Source: Hermatobates lingyangjiaoensis (taxonomy: Eukaryota > Arthropoda > Insecta > Hemiptera > Hermatobatidae). From it: a stretch of 64,000 bases of DNA. The notes under the pieces were generated by a model that was not told the origin of the DNA, did not search any database, and saw only the letters and a list, made by a program, of their open reading frames with translations. Where the stretch lies: positions 1,922,001 to 1,986,000 of the forward strand of contig JAPFBL010000047.1 in the NCBI GenBank assembly GCA_026182355.1, read 5' to 3'. Shown in pieces: positions 1-8,869 of the stretch (positions are counted from its first letter, which is position 1; each line of letters begins with the position of its first letter). The position numbers and the translations under genes were made by a program.

Positions 1-604
1 TATGATCAAACCACAATTAGAAATGAGAAAAGAAGACTAAAATCGTTCAACCGTAACAAGCGGTCTTCGTCAGAGTCAAAAACCCAACTGAAACACTAGA
101 TGCAGAAAATCTGGTTAGGGGTTTCATAAAAAATTAAAATCATCATATTGATTGGAAAGGAGCTAAATTGATTACCTATGAAAAATCAATGTTGTTAATA
201 AATCTTATAGAATAGTCTCTAATTAAATTTAATAGATCAAATATTCTAAGTATTAGTAACGGTCTCTTCAAACTTGATACTTCGTTACGAGGGCAATATC
301 CTCTTCTAAAAGGGTTGACAGCTAGCGGATAGTTTTTTACTCTTTCTTACTGTACTCCTTTGTTTCCCCAAACATGCCTTTCTGGATATTAGCCCTTTCC
401 TGCGCTTTCACCCTTTAAAATACCACTTTTCCCTCCCACTCTTCTCAACCCCTCACCAGATGTTTTCTGCATCTAGTGTTTCTGTTGGGTTTTTGACTTT
501 GACGAAGAGAAGACCGCTTCTTACGGTTGAAAGATCTTAGTCTTGTTATCCATTTCTTTTTGTGGTTTGATCATTGATTGTTATTTCACGTGTTTATGTG
601 AAAT

Positions 605-638
<34 letters not shown>
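1..638 (+). mobile_element. Truncated Penelope-like element copy, family A, with inverted terminal repeats
   Basis: The order is a minus-oriented terminal repeat (1-115), the end of a GIY-YIG coding region (118-332), a pyrimidine-rich 3' segment (335-470), a plus-oriented terminal repeat (478-605) and a (TA)n tract (608-638). The same order, on the opposite strand, is seen at 48968-49841, which fixes the family. Penelope-like elements are known for partial terminal repeats in direct or inverted orientation and for 5' truncation, which fits. Both hammerhead-like motifs here carry core mutations: the plus copy at 494-543 has UUGACGA and an insertion, and the minus copy at 35-77 has GAAC after stem II. 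The left end may continue outside the window. Confidence 0.75.
118..332 (+). pseudogene. PLE GIY-YIG endonuclease C-terminal fragment
   Basis: In one frame this reads as the C-terminal half of the endonuclease better preserved at 49211-49558. It includes an NHHIDWKGAK stretch, LITYEKSML, SLIKFNRSN and ISNGLFKLD. Two stop codons interrupt it (within the IKNENHH stretch and before SLIKF), and the frame shifts near the end. The GIY and YIG motifs are absent because the copy begins downstream of them. In PLEs this domain follows the reverse transcriptase and nicks DNA for target-primed reverse transcription. This copy is dead. Confidence 0.7.
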
Positions 639-639
<1 letters not shown>

Positions 640-641
<2 letters not shown>

Positions 642-1440
642 AAATATTAATAATAATTAATATAATATAATTATTATTATTATTATGTTATATTAATAAT
701 CGAACGATTAAATGAAAATAACTCGAAATACAGAGAAGGAACAACAAAACTGGCTTCAATATTTTTTTGACCTTGCCGTCATTAGACTTAATGCTTTTTT
801 TTTTGACGTTGCCATCCCTCCGTCAATTCACTTCATCACCTGTTGACGACTGCTATAACGATCGAAATATTAAAAAGTGAGACTTATTGTTATGTTTCTT
901 CCTATGTGTCACAGTTTATTGTAATGTATCCACGAATAATGTTATATTATTCGAGTGGTTACGTATTATTCGAGTATTTATATTTTGAGTAGATCAGAGT
1001 TACATCAAAGTAAAAGATATTCACTGAGAAGGCAGGAGATGTCATTATTAGTGTATTATTTTCATAAATTGTTTTAAACTTATTCATCTTGTATCATGTG
1101 TTAAATATGAAACTGTAATCATAAGTGCAGCCCTTGCAGTTTCGAATCTTTGACATTAAGAAATAAGGTAATTAAAGCAATTTTTGTTGGCATAAGAGCA
1201 TAAGTGGTATTAAAGTCTAACAGTGTGAATTCTACAATGGATATGCAGTTTTTTCACCAGTTGCAATTTTGTTTGAGTTACAGAATTATTTTCTTGATTT
1301 CGAAGATCTCCCTACTCCTTTCAGAATTTCCTTTCAAAAATTATTCTTTGTCTTTTATTTCGCATGTCAGTTGTAAAATTATTATATATATTTTAGTCAT
1401 ATATGCTCAAATATTGTCCGCAAGATAAATGAAGTAATTA
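640..1440. other. AT-rich stretch, no gene recognised
   Basis: It begins with a run of TAA/TTA-rich microsatellite-like sequence (640-700), then AT-rich sequence with short random reading frames lacking any recognisable domain or codon bias. I see nothing further that I can support. Confidence 0.5.
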
Positions 1441-1645
1441 CTGACGAAGTGTTAGTGTGTCATTAATGAGTAGAAAGGCGCGTGCCCAGTTGAAAAGATT
1501 CAGTCTTTTCAATCGGGCACGCGCACTGCTATATTAACTCTGCCACTGTTGCTCGCTGCTACCTCGACAGTCTGCTTCGTCACCCAAACGGTCTTGGAGC
1601 AACTAAACAAAAAGTTTAAACTGTAAGTGTGTTTCATATTGTATA
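1441..1645. repeat. Inverted-repeat module with a GC-rich hairpin tip
   Basis: A stem of about 20 bp with a short loop sits at 1478-1524. Its outer ten pairs, GCGCGTGCCC against GGGCACGCGC, are perfect, and the inner part pairs GTTGAAAAGA with TCTTTTCAA. The left flank has ACTGACGAAG and the right flank has CTTCGTCACC, then an ending (CTGTAAGTGTGTTT) shared with the family F modules at 2805 and 48150. I read it as a decayed palindromic hammerhead module related to family F. That relation is inference. Confidence 0.5.
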
Positions 1646-1847
1646 TGAACCATGAGTTTATTTCTTAACATTTTAAACATATTTGCTGATTTATTTTATG
1701 ACATTCTAATCTATATATCTTTGACAACTAACTATATTAAAAGGATTAAAGTCTTTTTAGAAATATTTTTTAGAGATTTTATTGCTTATACATGCATATG
1801 TGCTAATTTGAATTTCTTGATACTGTATATATATATGAAAGAGCAAA

Positions 1848-2075
1848 CCCCAATATGTAATGGGAAAAAAGACTAAGATCTTTTAACACAACAAGCGGTC
1901 TTCGTTATAGCCAAAAACCCAGCTGAACCTAACTGTGTTGGGTTTTTGACTCTGTGGAAGACCGCTTGTTGTAGATGAAAGATCTTGGTCTCTTTTCCCA
2001 ATTTAAATTGTGGTTTGGTCGTTGACTGTTATTTCACGTGTTTCTGTGAAATCTTGTTATCTATATAAATGTGTA
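1848..2075. repeat. Palindromic pair of family A terminal repeats
   Basis: A minus-oriented family A repeat (about 1855-1925) faces a plus-oriented one (about 1938-2060), meeting at a short spacer near 1930. The plus copy ends with the family's conserved tail (TGTGGTTTG, then TTTCACGTGTTT, then GTGAAATCTTG). The hammerhead core on the plus strand (1948-1990) reads CUGUGGA instead of CUGACGA, so it should be inactive. There is no coding sequence between the arms. Confidence 0.7.
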
Positions 2076-2235
2076 TATAATCTATATTCACAAAAAGGAA
2101 GATAGACTCCTAACTGCAGGGTCGTCATCACCTATTGCTGAGCCTGTTTATGTAAATTTCTGTGATTTTTTTAATGTGTGTTCTTTTTGTGATCTATTTT
2201 ATTTTGTTATGGGAAATTTTTAAATAATTGGTTAT

Positions 2236-2600
2236 ATATATATATATCAGAAGATTTCACATAAACACGTGAAATAACAATCAATGATCAAACCACAATA
2301 AGAAATGGGAAAACAAGCCTAAGATCTTTCAACCGTAACAAGCAGTCTTCGTCAGAGTCAAAAACCCAACTGAAACACTGGATGCAGAGAACATTTGGTG
2401 AGGGGTTGAGAAGAGTGGGAGGGAAGAGTGGTATTTTAAAAGGGTGAAAGCGCAGGAAAGGACTAATGTCCAGAAAGGGATGTTTGAAAAAACTCTTACT
2501 AAGACCGCTTGTTACGGTTGAAAGATCTTAGTCTTGTTTTCCCATTTCTTATTGTGGTTTGATCATTGATTTATATACATATATATATATATATATATAT
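2236..2600. mobile_element. Family A PLE remnant with inverted terminal repeats
   Basis: It is bounded by (TA)n tracts at 2236-2249 and 2571-2600. A minus-oriented terminal repeat with its hammerhead motif (2317-2359) is followed by the reverse complement of the PLE 3' segment (2380-2490, matching 49060-49170). It then switches abruptly to the 3' half of a plus-oriented repeat (about 2500-2575). The plus copy has lost the CUGACGA half of the ribozyme at the junction. The minus copy keeps CUGACGA, stem II and GAAAGAUCUU, but one stem I pair is broken (AGGC for AGUC). Confidence 0.7.
2317..2359 (-). ncRNA. Hammerhead-like motif, family A, near-intact
   Basis: Read on the minus strand: GACU, core CUGACGA, one unpaired A, stem II GACUG/CGGUU, then GAA, stem III AGAUCU, U and AGGC. 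Core residues are intact. Stem I has one mismatch compared with the GACU/AGUC pairing of the best copies. Self-cleavage is predicted only from the motif. Confidence 0.5.
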
Positions 2601-2619
2601 CAGTTCAAAATTGACGATA

Positions 2620-2855
2620 GGTAGCACAAAAAGTAAAGAAACACACTTACAAAATGAAATCTTCGGGCAATTCGTCTTCAGGAGAAAAGAGAAAGAGAAA
2701 CCAAGCATGTTGTAGACGCAACTGATAGTAACCCAAGTTGTGTCTACAACGTGCTTGGTCTCCCTTTCTCTTTTCTCCTGAAGACGGATTGCCAGAAAAT
2801 TTGATTTTGTAAGTGTGTTCCTTTAATTTTTGTGCTACCTATCCTCAATTATGAA
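2620..2855. repeat. Palindromic hammerhead module, family F, copy 1
   Basis: Two arms of about 100 bp face each other around 2725-2735. The inner arms pair GCATGTTGTAGACGCAAC with GTTGTGTCTACAACGTGC. Each arm carries a CUGAAGAC/GTCTTCAG core near its middle. The plus core (2774-2805) has CUGAAGA, C, GG-AUUG-CC, GAA, AAUU and U, with a weak stem I. The same palindrome with the same tip occurs at 47990-48180, so this is a dispersed element and not a chance inversion. Confidence 0.7.
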
Positions 2856-2924
2856 CTGTTATTGTATCCAGTTTGGATCGTTTTCCGTTTATTAAGTGAA
2901 TATATATATTGTATGATTTGTTAT

Positions 2925-3190
2925 TGAGGGCTAGGTCATATAAAAGAAAATAAACACGTTTCTAGGCAAACGTTTTGATGTATTTGTACATCATCTTTAG
3001 GGCTAAAATTAGAGTAAGAACTATAATACATTTACCTAAACAATCTACAACTCACATAGAGTTTTGGTTGTTTTGGCAAATGTATTATAGTTCTTACTCT
3101 CATTTTAGCCCTGAAGATGATGTACAAATACATTGAAACGTTGGACTAGGAAGTTTATTTTCTTTTATATGACCTAGCCCTAAATAACAA
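2925..3190. repeat. Palindromic hammerhead module, family C
   Basis: Arms 2929-3035 and 3075-3182 are near-complementary over about 105 bp with a loop of about 40 bp. The outer ends pair GGGCTAGGTCATATAAAAG with CTTTTATATGACCTAGCCC. The plus-strand core is intact. The minus-strand core (around 2965-3005) reads CUAAAGA with AAA in place of GAA, so only one strand should be able to form the ribozyme. Confidence 0.75.
3103..3150 (+). ncRNA. Hammerhead-like ribozyme motif, family C
   Basis: Stem I UUUUAGCC pairs with GG-(A)-CUAGG. The core is CUGAAGA at 3111-3117, followed by one unpaired U. Stem II is GAUGUA/UACAUU, six pairs with a CAAA loop. GAA is at 3135-3137, and the minimal stem III ACGU is followed by U at 3142 and stem I. 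All conserved core positions of the hammerhead (CUGANGA, GAA, A15.1-U16.1, H17) are present. Animal PLEs are known to carry minimal type I hammerheads with very short stem III. Activity is not shown. Confidence 0.6.
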
Positions 3191-3232
3191 AACATGCAAT
3201 AGAATAGAAGAGGTCAAGAAGAATTTATTGTG

Positions 3233-3233
3233 A

Positions 3234-3268
<35 letters not shown>

Positions 3269-3662
3269 GTGACAACTAGAAAACACAAAACAAACACTAA
3301 CACTCACGTTTCTCAATGATTTTGGCTTTCTTGTCTTCTTCATGAGAGAGGGAAAAGGAAATGGACAAGAAACACAGGATTGGAGATATGCAAGCGTCCA
3401 CTGACTGATACAAACTGCACTACAGGAAGAAATATGGACAACCCTTTGACACACAGAGTAAATATAATACACTTACTAAAACAAATTTTTGGAAATTCCG
3501 TCTTCAAGAGAGTAGGAGAGGTAGAATAATCAAGCTGAAGCATACCTTAGGTAGCATCTTCGGCCTTCTTTTTCCCTTCTCTTTCCGTCCATTAATAAGG
3601 ATTTTCTCAGAATTGGAGATAGTAAGTGTGTTTTTTTACTCTGCATGTAACTTTTCTTCAAA
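3233..3662. repeat. Nested decayed family E/F-like modules beside (TA)n
   Basis: After (TA)n at 3233-3257, the minus strand carries a decayed copy resembling the module at 34976-35060: AUGAAGA core, then GAGAAACGTGAGTGTTAG. Further on, 3460-3520 is a minus-oriented family F-like core with UUGAAGA and CCAAA in place of CCGAA. A plus-oriented ending TAGTAAGTGTGTTTTTTTACTCTG closes the segment at about 3620-3645. None of the cores is intact. I infer insertion of one module into another. Confidence 0.5.
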
Positions 3663-3665
3663 GAA

Positions 3666-3711
<46 letters not shown>

Positions 3712-3865
3712 GTAAAGATTTCACATAAACACGTGAAATAACAATCAATGATCAAATCACAATAAGAAAATGGGAAAACAAGACTATAATCTTTCAACCA
3801 TAACAAGCGGTCTTCGTCAGAGTCAAAAACCCAACTGACTCTGTGGTTTGATCATTGATATATAT
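3663..3865 (-). repeat. Family A terminal repeat, minus strand, beside (TA)n
   Basis: (TA)n at 3669-3711 abuts a minus-oriented family A terminal repeat (3713-3845), which ends at a short TGTGGTTTGATCATTGA tail of opposite orientation and another short TA run. The hammerhead motif at 3782-3824 keeps CUGACGA, and stem II pairs GACCG with UGGUU. Stem III is altered to AGAUUAU, so pairing there is uncertain. Confidence 0.6.
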
Positions 3866-5436
3866 ATATTGAACATTTATATCCACTTCAGCGATATCTT
3901 TATGGATGCTTCTGCAACTCATTTGTAATGAGTCCATGGCCAAGAAATATCTCTTAAAACAAAAGGAAAGCTAAATAGTAAATGTGTTCAATTCAGGTAT
4001 ATTCTTTCTGTTAAATAGGCTTTTCTTTTATATTATTTTTCTTTTAATTTATCCTTTTCATATACTAAAATCCAACACTAAATATAATAATTAACGAGTT
4101 TGATAGAACCGTTATTTCTTTTTGGCTGATTAAGTTGTTTAACTAATAGTTTTAAATGAAAACGTGGAAACTTGAAATTGGAGTGCAAATATTTAACTAA
4201 AGAGCAAATTCAGTTTGTAGAGAGGAATAACAATATTTAGTTAGCCGTTTCCGAACCAAGTAATACGACTTACGCCTAAACGTTGTTCACTAAATTATAT
4301 CAATAATTAATTATATACTATCACAGTAATAAGGCATCAAATATATTCAGTATAGTACAGTAATTGGTTTTGTATTATATTCAGTGTAGTACAGTATTTT
4401 TTTTTGTATTATAATTATTTGTTACTGATTTTTTTCTGCTTACGATTTGAAGGAAGCATAATTTTCATTTTTTAATAGAAATAATTTATTTTCCAGCAAG
4501 AACAGTATAATGCACTTTAATTAATTATTGATTCTGTAATATATGTCAATAATAGTAACTTATTACACTAGAAGTCTGGTCTTTGTTTGGTGTGATGACA
4601 TAAATAATACTTGTTTTCTTAATATATTCTGTTTTAAAGGGAATACTTATGTATGTTTGCTGTAATAGATACCTAAAAATTGCTTCATGATCCAAGGATA
4701 CAGTGGAACATACAATTTTATACTTTTACCTTAAATATATTATTTTAATTATCACTAGAACTATTCATAGCCATTAATTGTTTTCCATGAACAAATAACA
4801 AAACCGCTTTTTGAAGAACTCAAGTTCCTGATATGGATGTTTTTGTATTTTTGATTTACAATAATTTTGATCTTTTTTTTCATATCAATCATTTTATCTG
4901 TTTATTTGTTTGGACAAACCGTATGCGTTGTTATAAAGTATAAAAAGAAGTTGTCAATATTTATATTAGTAGAAATTGATATTTCATATCATTTATTGCT
5001 GGGGAAAAACGAAATTAGATTGCGTTATCGTTGAGTAGGTAGGGAATGAAATATTGAATTCTGATAAATTTTGCATATATGGAATGAATATTATAGTTGC
5101 CGGAGAAAACTAAGGCTACCTTGCGTAAGCGGCTAAAAATATCGAGTTATAGACGTAGGTTCTACGAAGTTAACTCCAGGATAAAAGCAGAGAGCGGTCG
5201 GAGCTTGACTGGGCGACGTTAACTCGATATGGATGCAAGTTTGAAAGTAATTTGGTTTCGTCCCATCCTCTCAGGCCTGTTCACTCTTCATTTCAATATC
5301 AAATATTACTACACTCCATCTGCATTTAATAATTTCAAATTTATATCTGTCTTGTTAAACTATCGTTATTTTCAAGAAGTCGTCGAGATACACATTATAA
5401 TGGACTCCTACCGTATGTTTCTGAATTAAAGGTCTG
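3866..5436. other. AT-rich stretch, no gene recognised
   Basis: There are short direct similarities (TATTCAGTGTAGTACAGTA near 4380 repeats a version at 4348) but no recognisable domain. A short open frame at 5229-5429 has no feature I can interpret. Confidence 0.45.
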
Positions 5437-5437
5437 T

Positions 5438-5635
5438 AATATATATATATACATATATATATATATGTGTGTGTCACCGCCCTGCCTTCTTGCGGGACTC
5501 TTCGCTCTTCACACCTCTTGATGACGACGATGGTCGAAATATCGATGTGAGTTATGTCTGTGTCTTTCTGTGTGTTTCCTTCGTTTTGAATTTATTTTAT
5601 TTAAAAAAGTCCGCTGGACCGTTTCTTTTAATTGT

Positions 5636-5696
<61 letters not shown>
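5438..5696 (+). repeat. Family G hammerhead module between two (TA)n tracts
   Basis: (TA)n at 5438-5466 and 5638-5696 bracket a plus-oriented copy of the module whose palindromic form is at 6209-6500. The segment starts inside the module (CACCGCCCTGCCTTC, shared with the complement of 6300-6335). The hammerhead region at 5512-5549 has UUGAUGA where the other copies have CUGAUGA. That is a core mutation at C3, so it should be inactive. Confidence 0.65.
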
Positions 5697-5699
<3 letters not shown>

Positions 5700-5733
5700 T
5701 CAAATACCACAATAAATATATATTAATTAAAAT

Positions 5734-5770
5734 GCTCTAAGGCCTTTCGTCACAACATCATCAGAGTGCT
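5734..5770 (-). ncRNA. Hammerhead-like motif, family H, left arm
   Basis: Minus strand: AGCACU, CUGAUGA, an unpaired U, stem II GUU/GAC with loop GU, GAA, stem III AG-GC-CU, U, then AGAGC. Stem I pairs GCACU with AGAGC with one internal mismatch. Core residues are intact. Stem II is short and includes a wobble pair. Confidence 0.5.
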
Positions 5771-6063
5771 AAATGAAACAACAACAAAGAAACAAAAAAA
5801 ACCAACATAATAACAAGTTAACCTGGCTGATTGAAGTCTTCAGATTGTTGGCATCCCTGTCTGAATTTAATGTTCCTAAACTTGAAGGTGCCTTGATCTG
5901 CTTACTTATTTATTTTTATTTCTATTAAGAAATAAGTAAATAGATCAAGACTCCTTTAAGTTTAGGAACATTAAATTCAGACAGGGATGCCAGCAATCTT
6001 GAAGACTTCAATCAGCCAGGTTAACTTGTTATTATGCTGTTGTTTTTTTTGTTGTTTCATTTA

Positions 6064-6099
6064 GCTCTCTGATGATGTTCTTACGAAAGGCCTTCGAGC
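6064..6099 (+). ncRNA. Hammerhead-like motif, family H, right arm
   Basis: GCUCU, CUGAUGA at 6069-6075, an unpaired U, GUUCUUAC, GAA at 6085-6087, AGGCCU, U, then CGAGC. Stem I is GCUC/GAGC with a U/C mismatch at the core-proximal pair. Stem II (G..C, U..A) is very weak. It probably represents a decaying copy. Confidence 0.4.
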
Positions 6100-6172
6100 A
6101 TTTGAATTAATAGATATTGTTTATTGTGATATTTAATTCATATACTATATCAAGAGTTATTGTTGATTATTA

Positions 6173-6216
<44 letters not shown>

Positions 6217-6259
6217 AATTCAAAACGAAGGAAACACACAGAAAGACACAGACATAACT

Positions 6260-6297
6260 CACATCGATATTTCGACCATCGTCGTCATCAGGAGGTG
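6260..6297 (-). ncRNA. Hammerhead-like ribozyme motif, family G, minus strand
   Basis: Same motif as at 6378-6415 but on the minus strand: CACCUC, CUGAUGA, C, GAC-GAUG-GUC, GAA, AUAU, C, GAUGUG. All core positions are intact, with C at the predicted cleavage position. Confidence 0.65.
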
Positions 6298-6377
6298 CGA
6301 AGAGCGAAGAGTCCCGCAGGAAGACAGGGCGGTACTCAGGTATGAGTACTCATACCTGCGGGACTCTTCGCTCTTCG

Positions 6378-6415
6378 CACCTCCTGATGACGACGATGGT
6401 CGAAATATCGATGTG
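6378..6415 (+). ncRNA. Hammerhead-like ribozyme motif, family G, plus strand
   Basis: Stem I CACCUC (6378-6383) pairs with GAUGUG (6410-6415) with one mismatch. The core CUGAUGA is at 6384-6390, followed by an unpaired C. Stem II GAC/GUC has a GAUG loop, GAA is at 6402-6404, and stem III is minimal (AUAU). C at 6409 is the predicted cleavage nucleotide (H17). This is one of the two cleanest examples in the window. One nucleotide more than the textbook form sits between the core and stem II. Confidence 0.65.
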
Positions 6416-6523
6416 AGTTATGTATGTGTCTTTCTGTGTGTTTCCTTCGTTTTGAATTTATTTTATTTTAAAAAAGTCCGCTGGACCGTTTCTTTTAATT
6501 GTATATATATATATATATATATC

Positions 6524-7790
6524 TAAATATTATCAGAAAAGAATGTTCAACTTTTATTCAGTTTACATATATATACGTCAAAAGGTAGCCATCAATAGGT
6601 GTTCGCAATGACAGCCTTTATTTTTTTGTTTAACTGTCATCAGGAGTGAGAGAGAGTGAGTGAGAGACAGAGAGGCACTAAACACTCGCATGAACCAGCG
6701 ACTGGAGACTAAAACTGTTGGTTACACATGTGCCCGGTTCAAGAAATGTAAGCAAGAACTGAGAGAAAATAATAAGAAACAATAAAGAGCTATAAGAAAT
6801 AAATAATAAAAGGAAAGAGAAGTGAGCAAATAATCAATGCCTAAATTCAGAACTGTGAATAAGCTCTTTAAACCAGAGCAGCTGTTTTCATTAGAGGCTA
6901 ACTCATATTGTTCCCTTTTCTAAATCTTTACTGTGGTTTTTTGTTGATTTTTATTTCACATGTTAACTATAAAATACCATACATAGAGATTGAGTGCATT
7001 AAAACGTCCAACTACATCATAATCTGAAAATCGAATTTTTCTATAATCGCTATACTTAATTATTGGAAAGTAAAAATAGTAACAACCAAAAAAGAGACAT
7101 TGGATTTGAGAGGATGGGAGCGGGTAGAATTGCTGCAGGCCTGTTAGTATCCTGACAATAGATGACCTGTGATTATTCATTCAGAGCCTAATAATGTAGT
7201 GGTCACGCCTTCGAATAATGAATCACATTTAGGCCAATCGAAACGATAAACACTGTTACTAGATGTGCACCAGCTATCAGCGTTAATTGGATAATTAAGG
7301 ATACTTATTGGTAAGGTTAGATGGCGGTCAAGGTTAATAATAGACCCGAAAGCGGCTACGAGTACGAACAACACATTACTTTGTACGACCAAGAACAGGA
7401 TCGTTTCATAACTCAGTGACCTCATATAACATCAGAGCAAGTAGGTTATGATTTTGTTAACGAACATAACAATGTTCCTTGCAATTAATTAATCTCTACA
7501 TTACAAATAATAGTACAGTAAAAAGAAGAAAATCTTTCTTTTGTAATAGAAAGATATAATTTAAAAATATATAATTTTAAATTTATATAATTTTAAATTT
7601 ATATAATTTATTTTATAATTTTAAAATTTTATAATTTAAAAATATATAATTTTTATAATGAAGATAATGTGAAATAATCTTCTTCAAATGCTTAAAAATA
7701 TTTTTTTTATTTTGAAAAATGGTATATTAAAACTAAAAATACATTATATGAATCAGTTGATTTGAAAAATGGAATATGTAAAAACAATAA
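6524..7790. other. AT-rich stretch with decayed repeat ends, no gene
   Basis: Around 6605-6660 the minus strand reads CUCCUGAUGACAG, then an A-rich loop, then CUGUCAUUGCGAACACC. That is a possible long-stem relative of the other modules but lacks their spacing. At 6905-6965 a decayed family A tail is visible (ACTGTGGTTTTTTGTTG, TTTCACATGTT). A purely AT run with repeated TATAATTTTAAATT units lies at 7555-7665. The open frames at 6956-7425 have no recognisable domain. Confidence 0.45.
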
Positions 7791-7795
7791 ACAAT

Positions 7796-7950
7796 TCACT
7801 TTAATATTTCGACCTTCTCGTCATCAGAAAAAGGAGAAGAAGGAGCAACGGAACTGCTGCTTGCCAGTTTAGCAAAACTATTTTTCTTCTTCTTGTCCTT
7901 TCCAAGACGACATCGAGGTCGAAATATTGAACTCAGTTGTCTATTGCTTC
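7796..7950. repeat. Hammerhead-like module, family J, interrupted by mariner
   Basis: A minus-oriented core at 7798-7832 faces a partial plus-oriented arm (7905-7945, AGACGACATCGAGGTCGAAATATTGA). The arms share GAAGAAGAA/TTCTTCTTC and TTTCCAAGAC/GTCGTCTTGG-like blocks. The mariner element begins at 7953, so the module's right end was displaced by it or lost. The minus core has CUGAUGA, C, GA..UC, GAA, AUAU, U and a UUU/AAA stem I. Confidence 0.5.
7798..7832 (-). ncRNA. Hammerhead-like motif, family J
   Basis: The core CUGAUGA occupies 7821-7827 on the minus strand, and GAA is at 7808-7810. Stem II is only GA/UC around GAAGG, and stem I is AU-only. The core is complete but the helices are weak. 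Confidence 0.4.
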
Positions 7951-7952
7951 TA

Positions 7953-8866
7953 CGAGGTGTGTAAATAAAGTAGTGAGACTGATTTTTTTTTAATTTTCTA
8001 TTCAAATATAATTACAATGTGATATTGTCACCTTCAAAATAGTTCCCTTCGGAAGCCACACAGCGCTGGAGACGGTCCTTCCAATCATTGTAGCATTGCT
8101 GGAACTCGGATTCTGGAATGGCCTTCAGCTGGTCGGTTACAGCAGTTTGTATGTTTTGTAGTGTCCCGAAATGAGTTCCCTTGAGGTGATTTTTCAATCT
8201 CGGGAAGAGGAAAAAGTCACAAGGACTCAAGTCTGGTGAATAAGGAGGCTGAGGAGCAACAGGAATGTTTTTACTGGCCAAAAACTCGTTTATTGAGATG
8301 GCAGTGTGACAGGGCGCGTTGTCGTGATGCAACACCCACTTGTCTTTGATGTCAAAATGTGATGAACGGATGTGTGATTCAAATTCAACTGTTCCCCGAT
8401 CATTCTGACTGTCAAGCGTCGATCTGAACGCACAAGGTTCCGTACTCTGTTGACATTTTCATCGGTGTTTGCACTTGAAGGCCTTCCGCTTCGTGGTTCA
8501 TCTTCAATTGACTCTCTTCCTTCTGAAAATTCCTTAAACCACCGAAAAGCCTGTGCCCTTGATAAAACACGTTCTCCATAGGCCTCCTGAAGTTTTTCAA
8601 AAGTTTCGGTTGCATTATGTCCAAGACTGAAGCAAAATTTGATTGCACACCTCTGCTCAACTTTGAGGCCACTCATTTTTAAAACGCTCAAGAAAAAACC
8701 ATTTCACGAAAACCAACGCTACGGACAAACAAATGACTGTGGCGAGTTCAGATTCATACTGGAGGCGCATCACACGTGCACCTGACGCTACTCAAGGCCA
8801 CGCGTCTCCAGCGTTGCCAGATCGAAAGCGACGTTGCCAGTCTCACTACTTTATTTACACACCTCG
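7953..8866 (-). mobile_element. Internally deleted mariner element with TIRs and TA duplication
   Basis: The terminal inverted repeats begin CGAGGTGTGTAAATAAAGTA at 7953 and end with its complement at 8866. TA dinucleotides immediately outside (7951-7952 and 8867-8868) are the expected Tc1/mariner target duplication. The 914 bp length is shorter than the roughly 1.3 kb of a full mariner, because the middle of the transposase gene is missing. The TIR match of about 30 bp is clear, so the copy could have been mobilised in trans before decay. Confidence 0.9.
8012..8691 (-). pseudogene. Mariner transposase, internally deleted and frameshifted
   Basis: The N-terminal part (8340-8691) carries the paired helix-turn-helix region: EQRCAIKFCFSLG near the start, SRAQAFRWFKEF, then the linker DEPRSGRPS. 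The C-terminal part (8012-8335) carries HDNAPCHTA and, 34 residues after the aspartate by family convention, PYSPDLSPCDFFLFP, i.e. the second and third catalytic aspartates of the DD34D triad. The region with the first aspartate is absent. Around 8340-8355 the frame passes from HHIL into the wrong frame, and the correct frame resumes with KWVLHHDNAP. The deletion removes roughly 100-140 residues. The ATG giving MSGLKVEQR is the likely start. The protein cannot be active. Confidence 0.9.
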
Positions 8867-8869
8867 TAC

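Larger units (their letters stand above)
5698..6160. repeat. Palindromic hammerhead module, family H
   Basis: Two arms of about 180 bp meet near 5915-5935 (TTATTTATTT then AAGAAATAAGTAAA). They share the blocks AACCTGGCTGATTGAAG and CAGACAGGGATGCC in opposite orientation. The outer parts hold hammerhead-like cores on the minus strand (left arm) and plus strand (right arm). A decayed third copy of the module end is at 34855-34920. No coding capacity is visible. Confidence 0.7.
6175..6523. repeat. Palindromic hammerhead module, family G, between (TA)n tracts
   Basis: Arms at about 6209-6320 and 6346-6480 are almost perfectly complementary over more than 100 bp. They meet at a small tip (GTACTCAGGTATGAGTACTC). 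(TA)n at 6175-6210 and 6502-6523 flank the unit. The outer end of each arm holds a complete hammerhead-like core, one per strand. A transcript of either strand would contain an antisense ribozyme first and a sense ribozyme near its 3' end, and could also fold into one long hairpin. Confidence 0.8.

Noticed and set aside
5469..5726. Open frames made of alternating Ile-Tyr residues (also near 6160, 35835-36118, 48780)
   Set aside because: These are translations of (TA)n microsatellites, open in several frames by composition, not genes.
6605..6660. Hammerhead motif with CUGAUGACAG on the minus strand
   Set aside because: The GAA lies behind a different helix (CUGUCAUUGC-GAAC) and spacing does not fit the core. 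Listed only as a possible relative.
8012..8691. Functional mariner transposase
   Set aside because: The segment with the first catalytic aspartate is deleted and the frame is broken at the junction.
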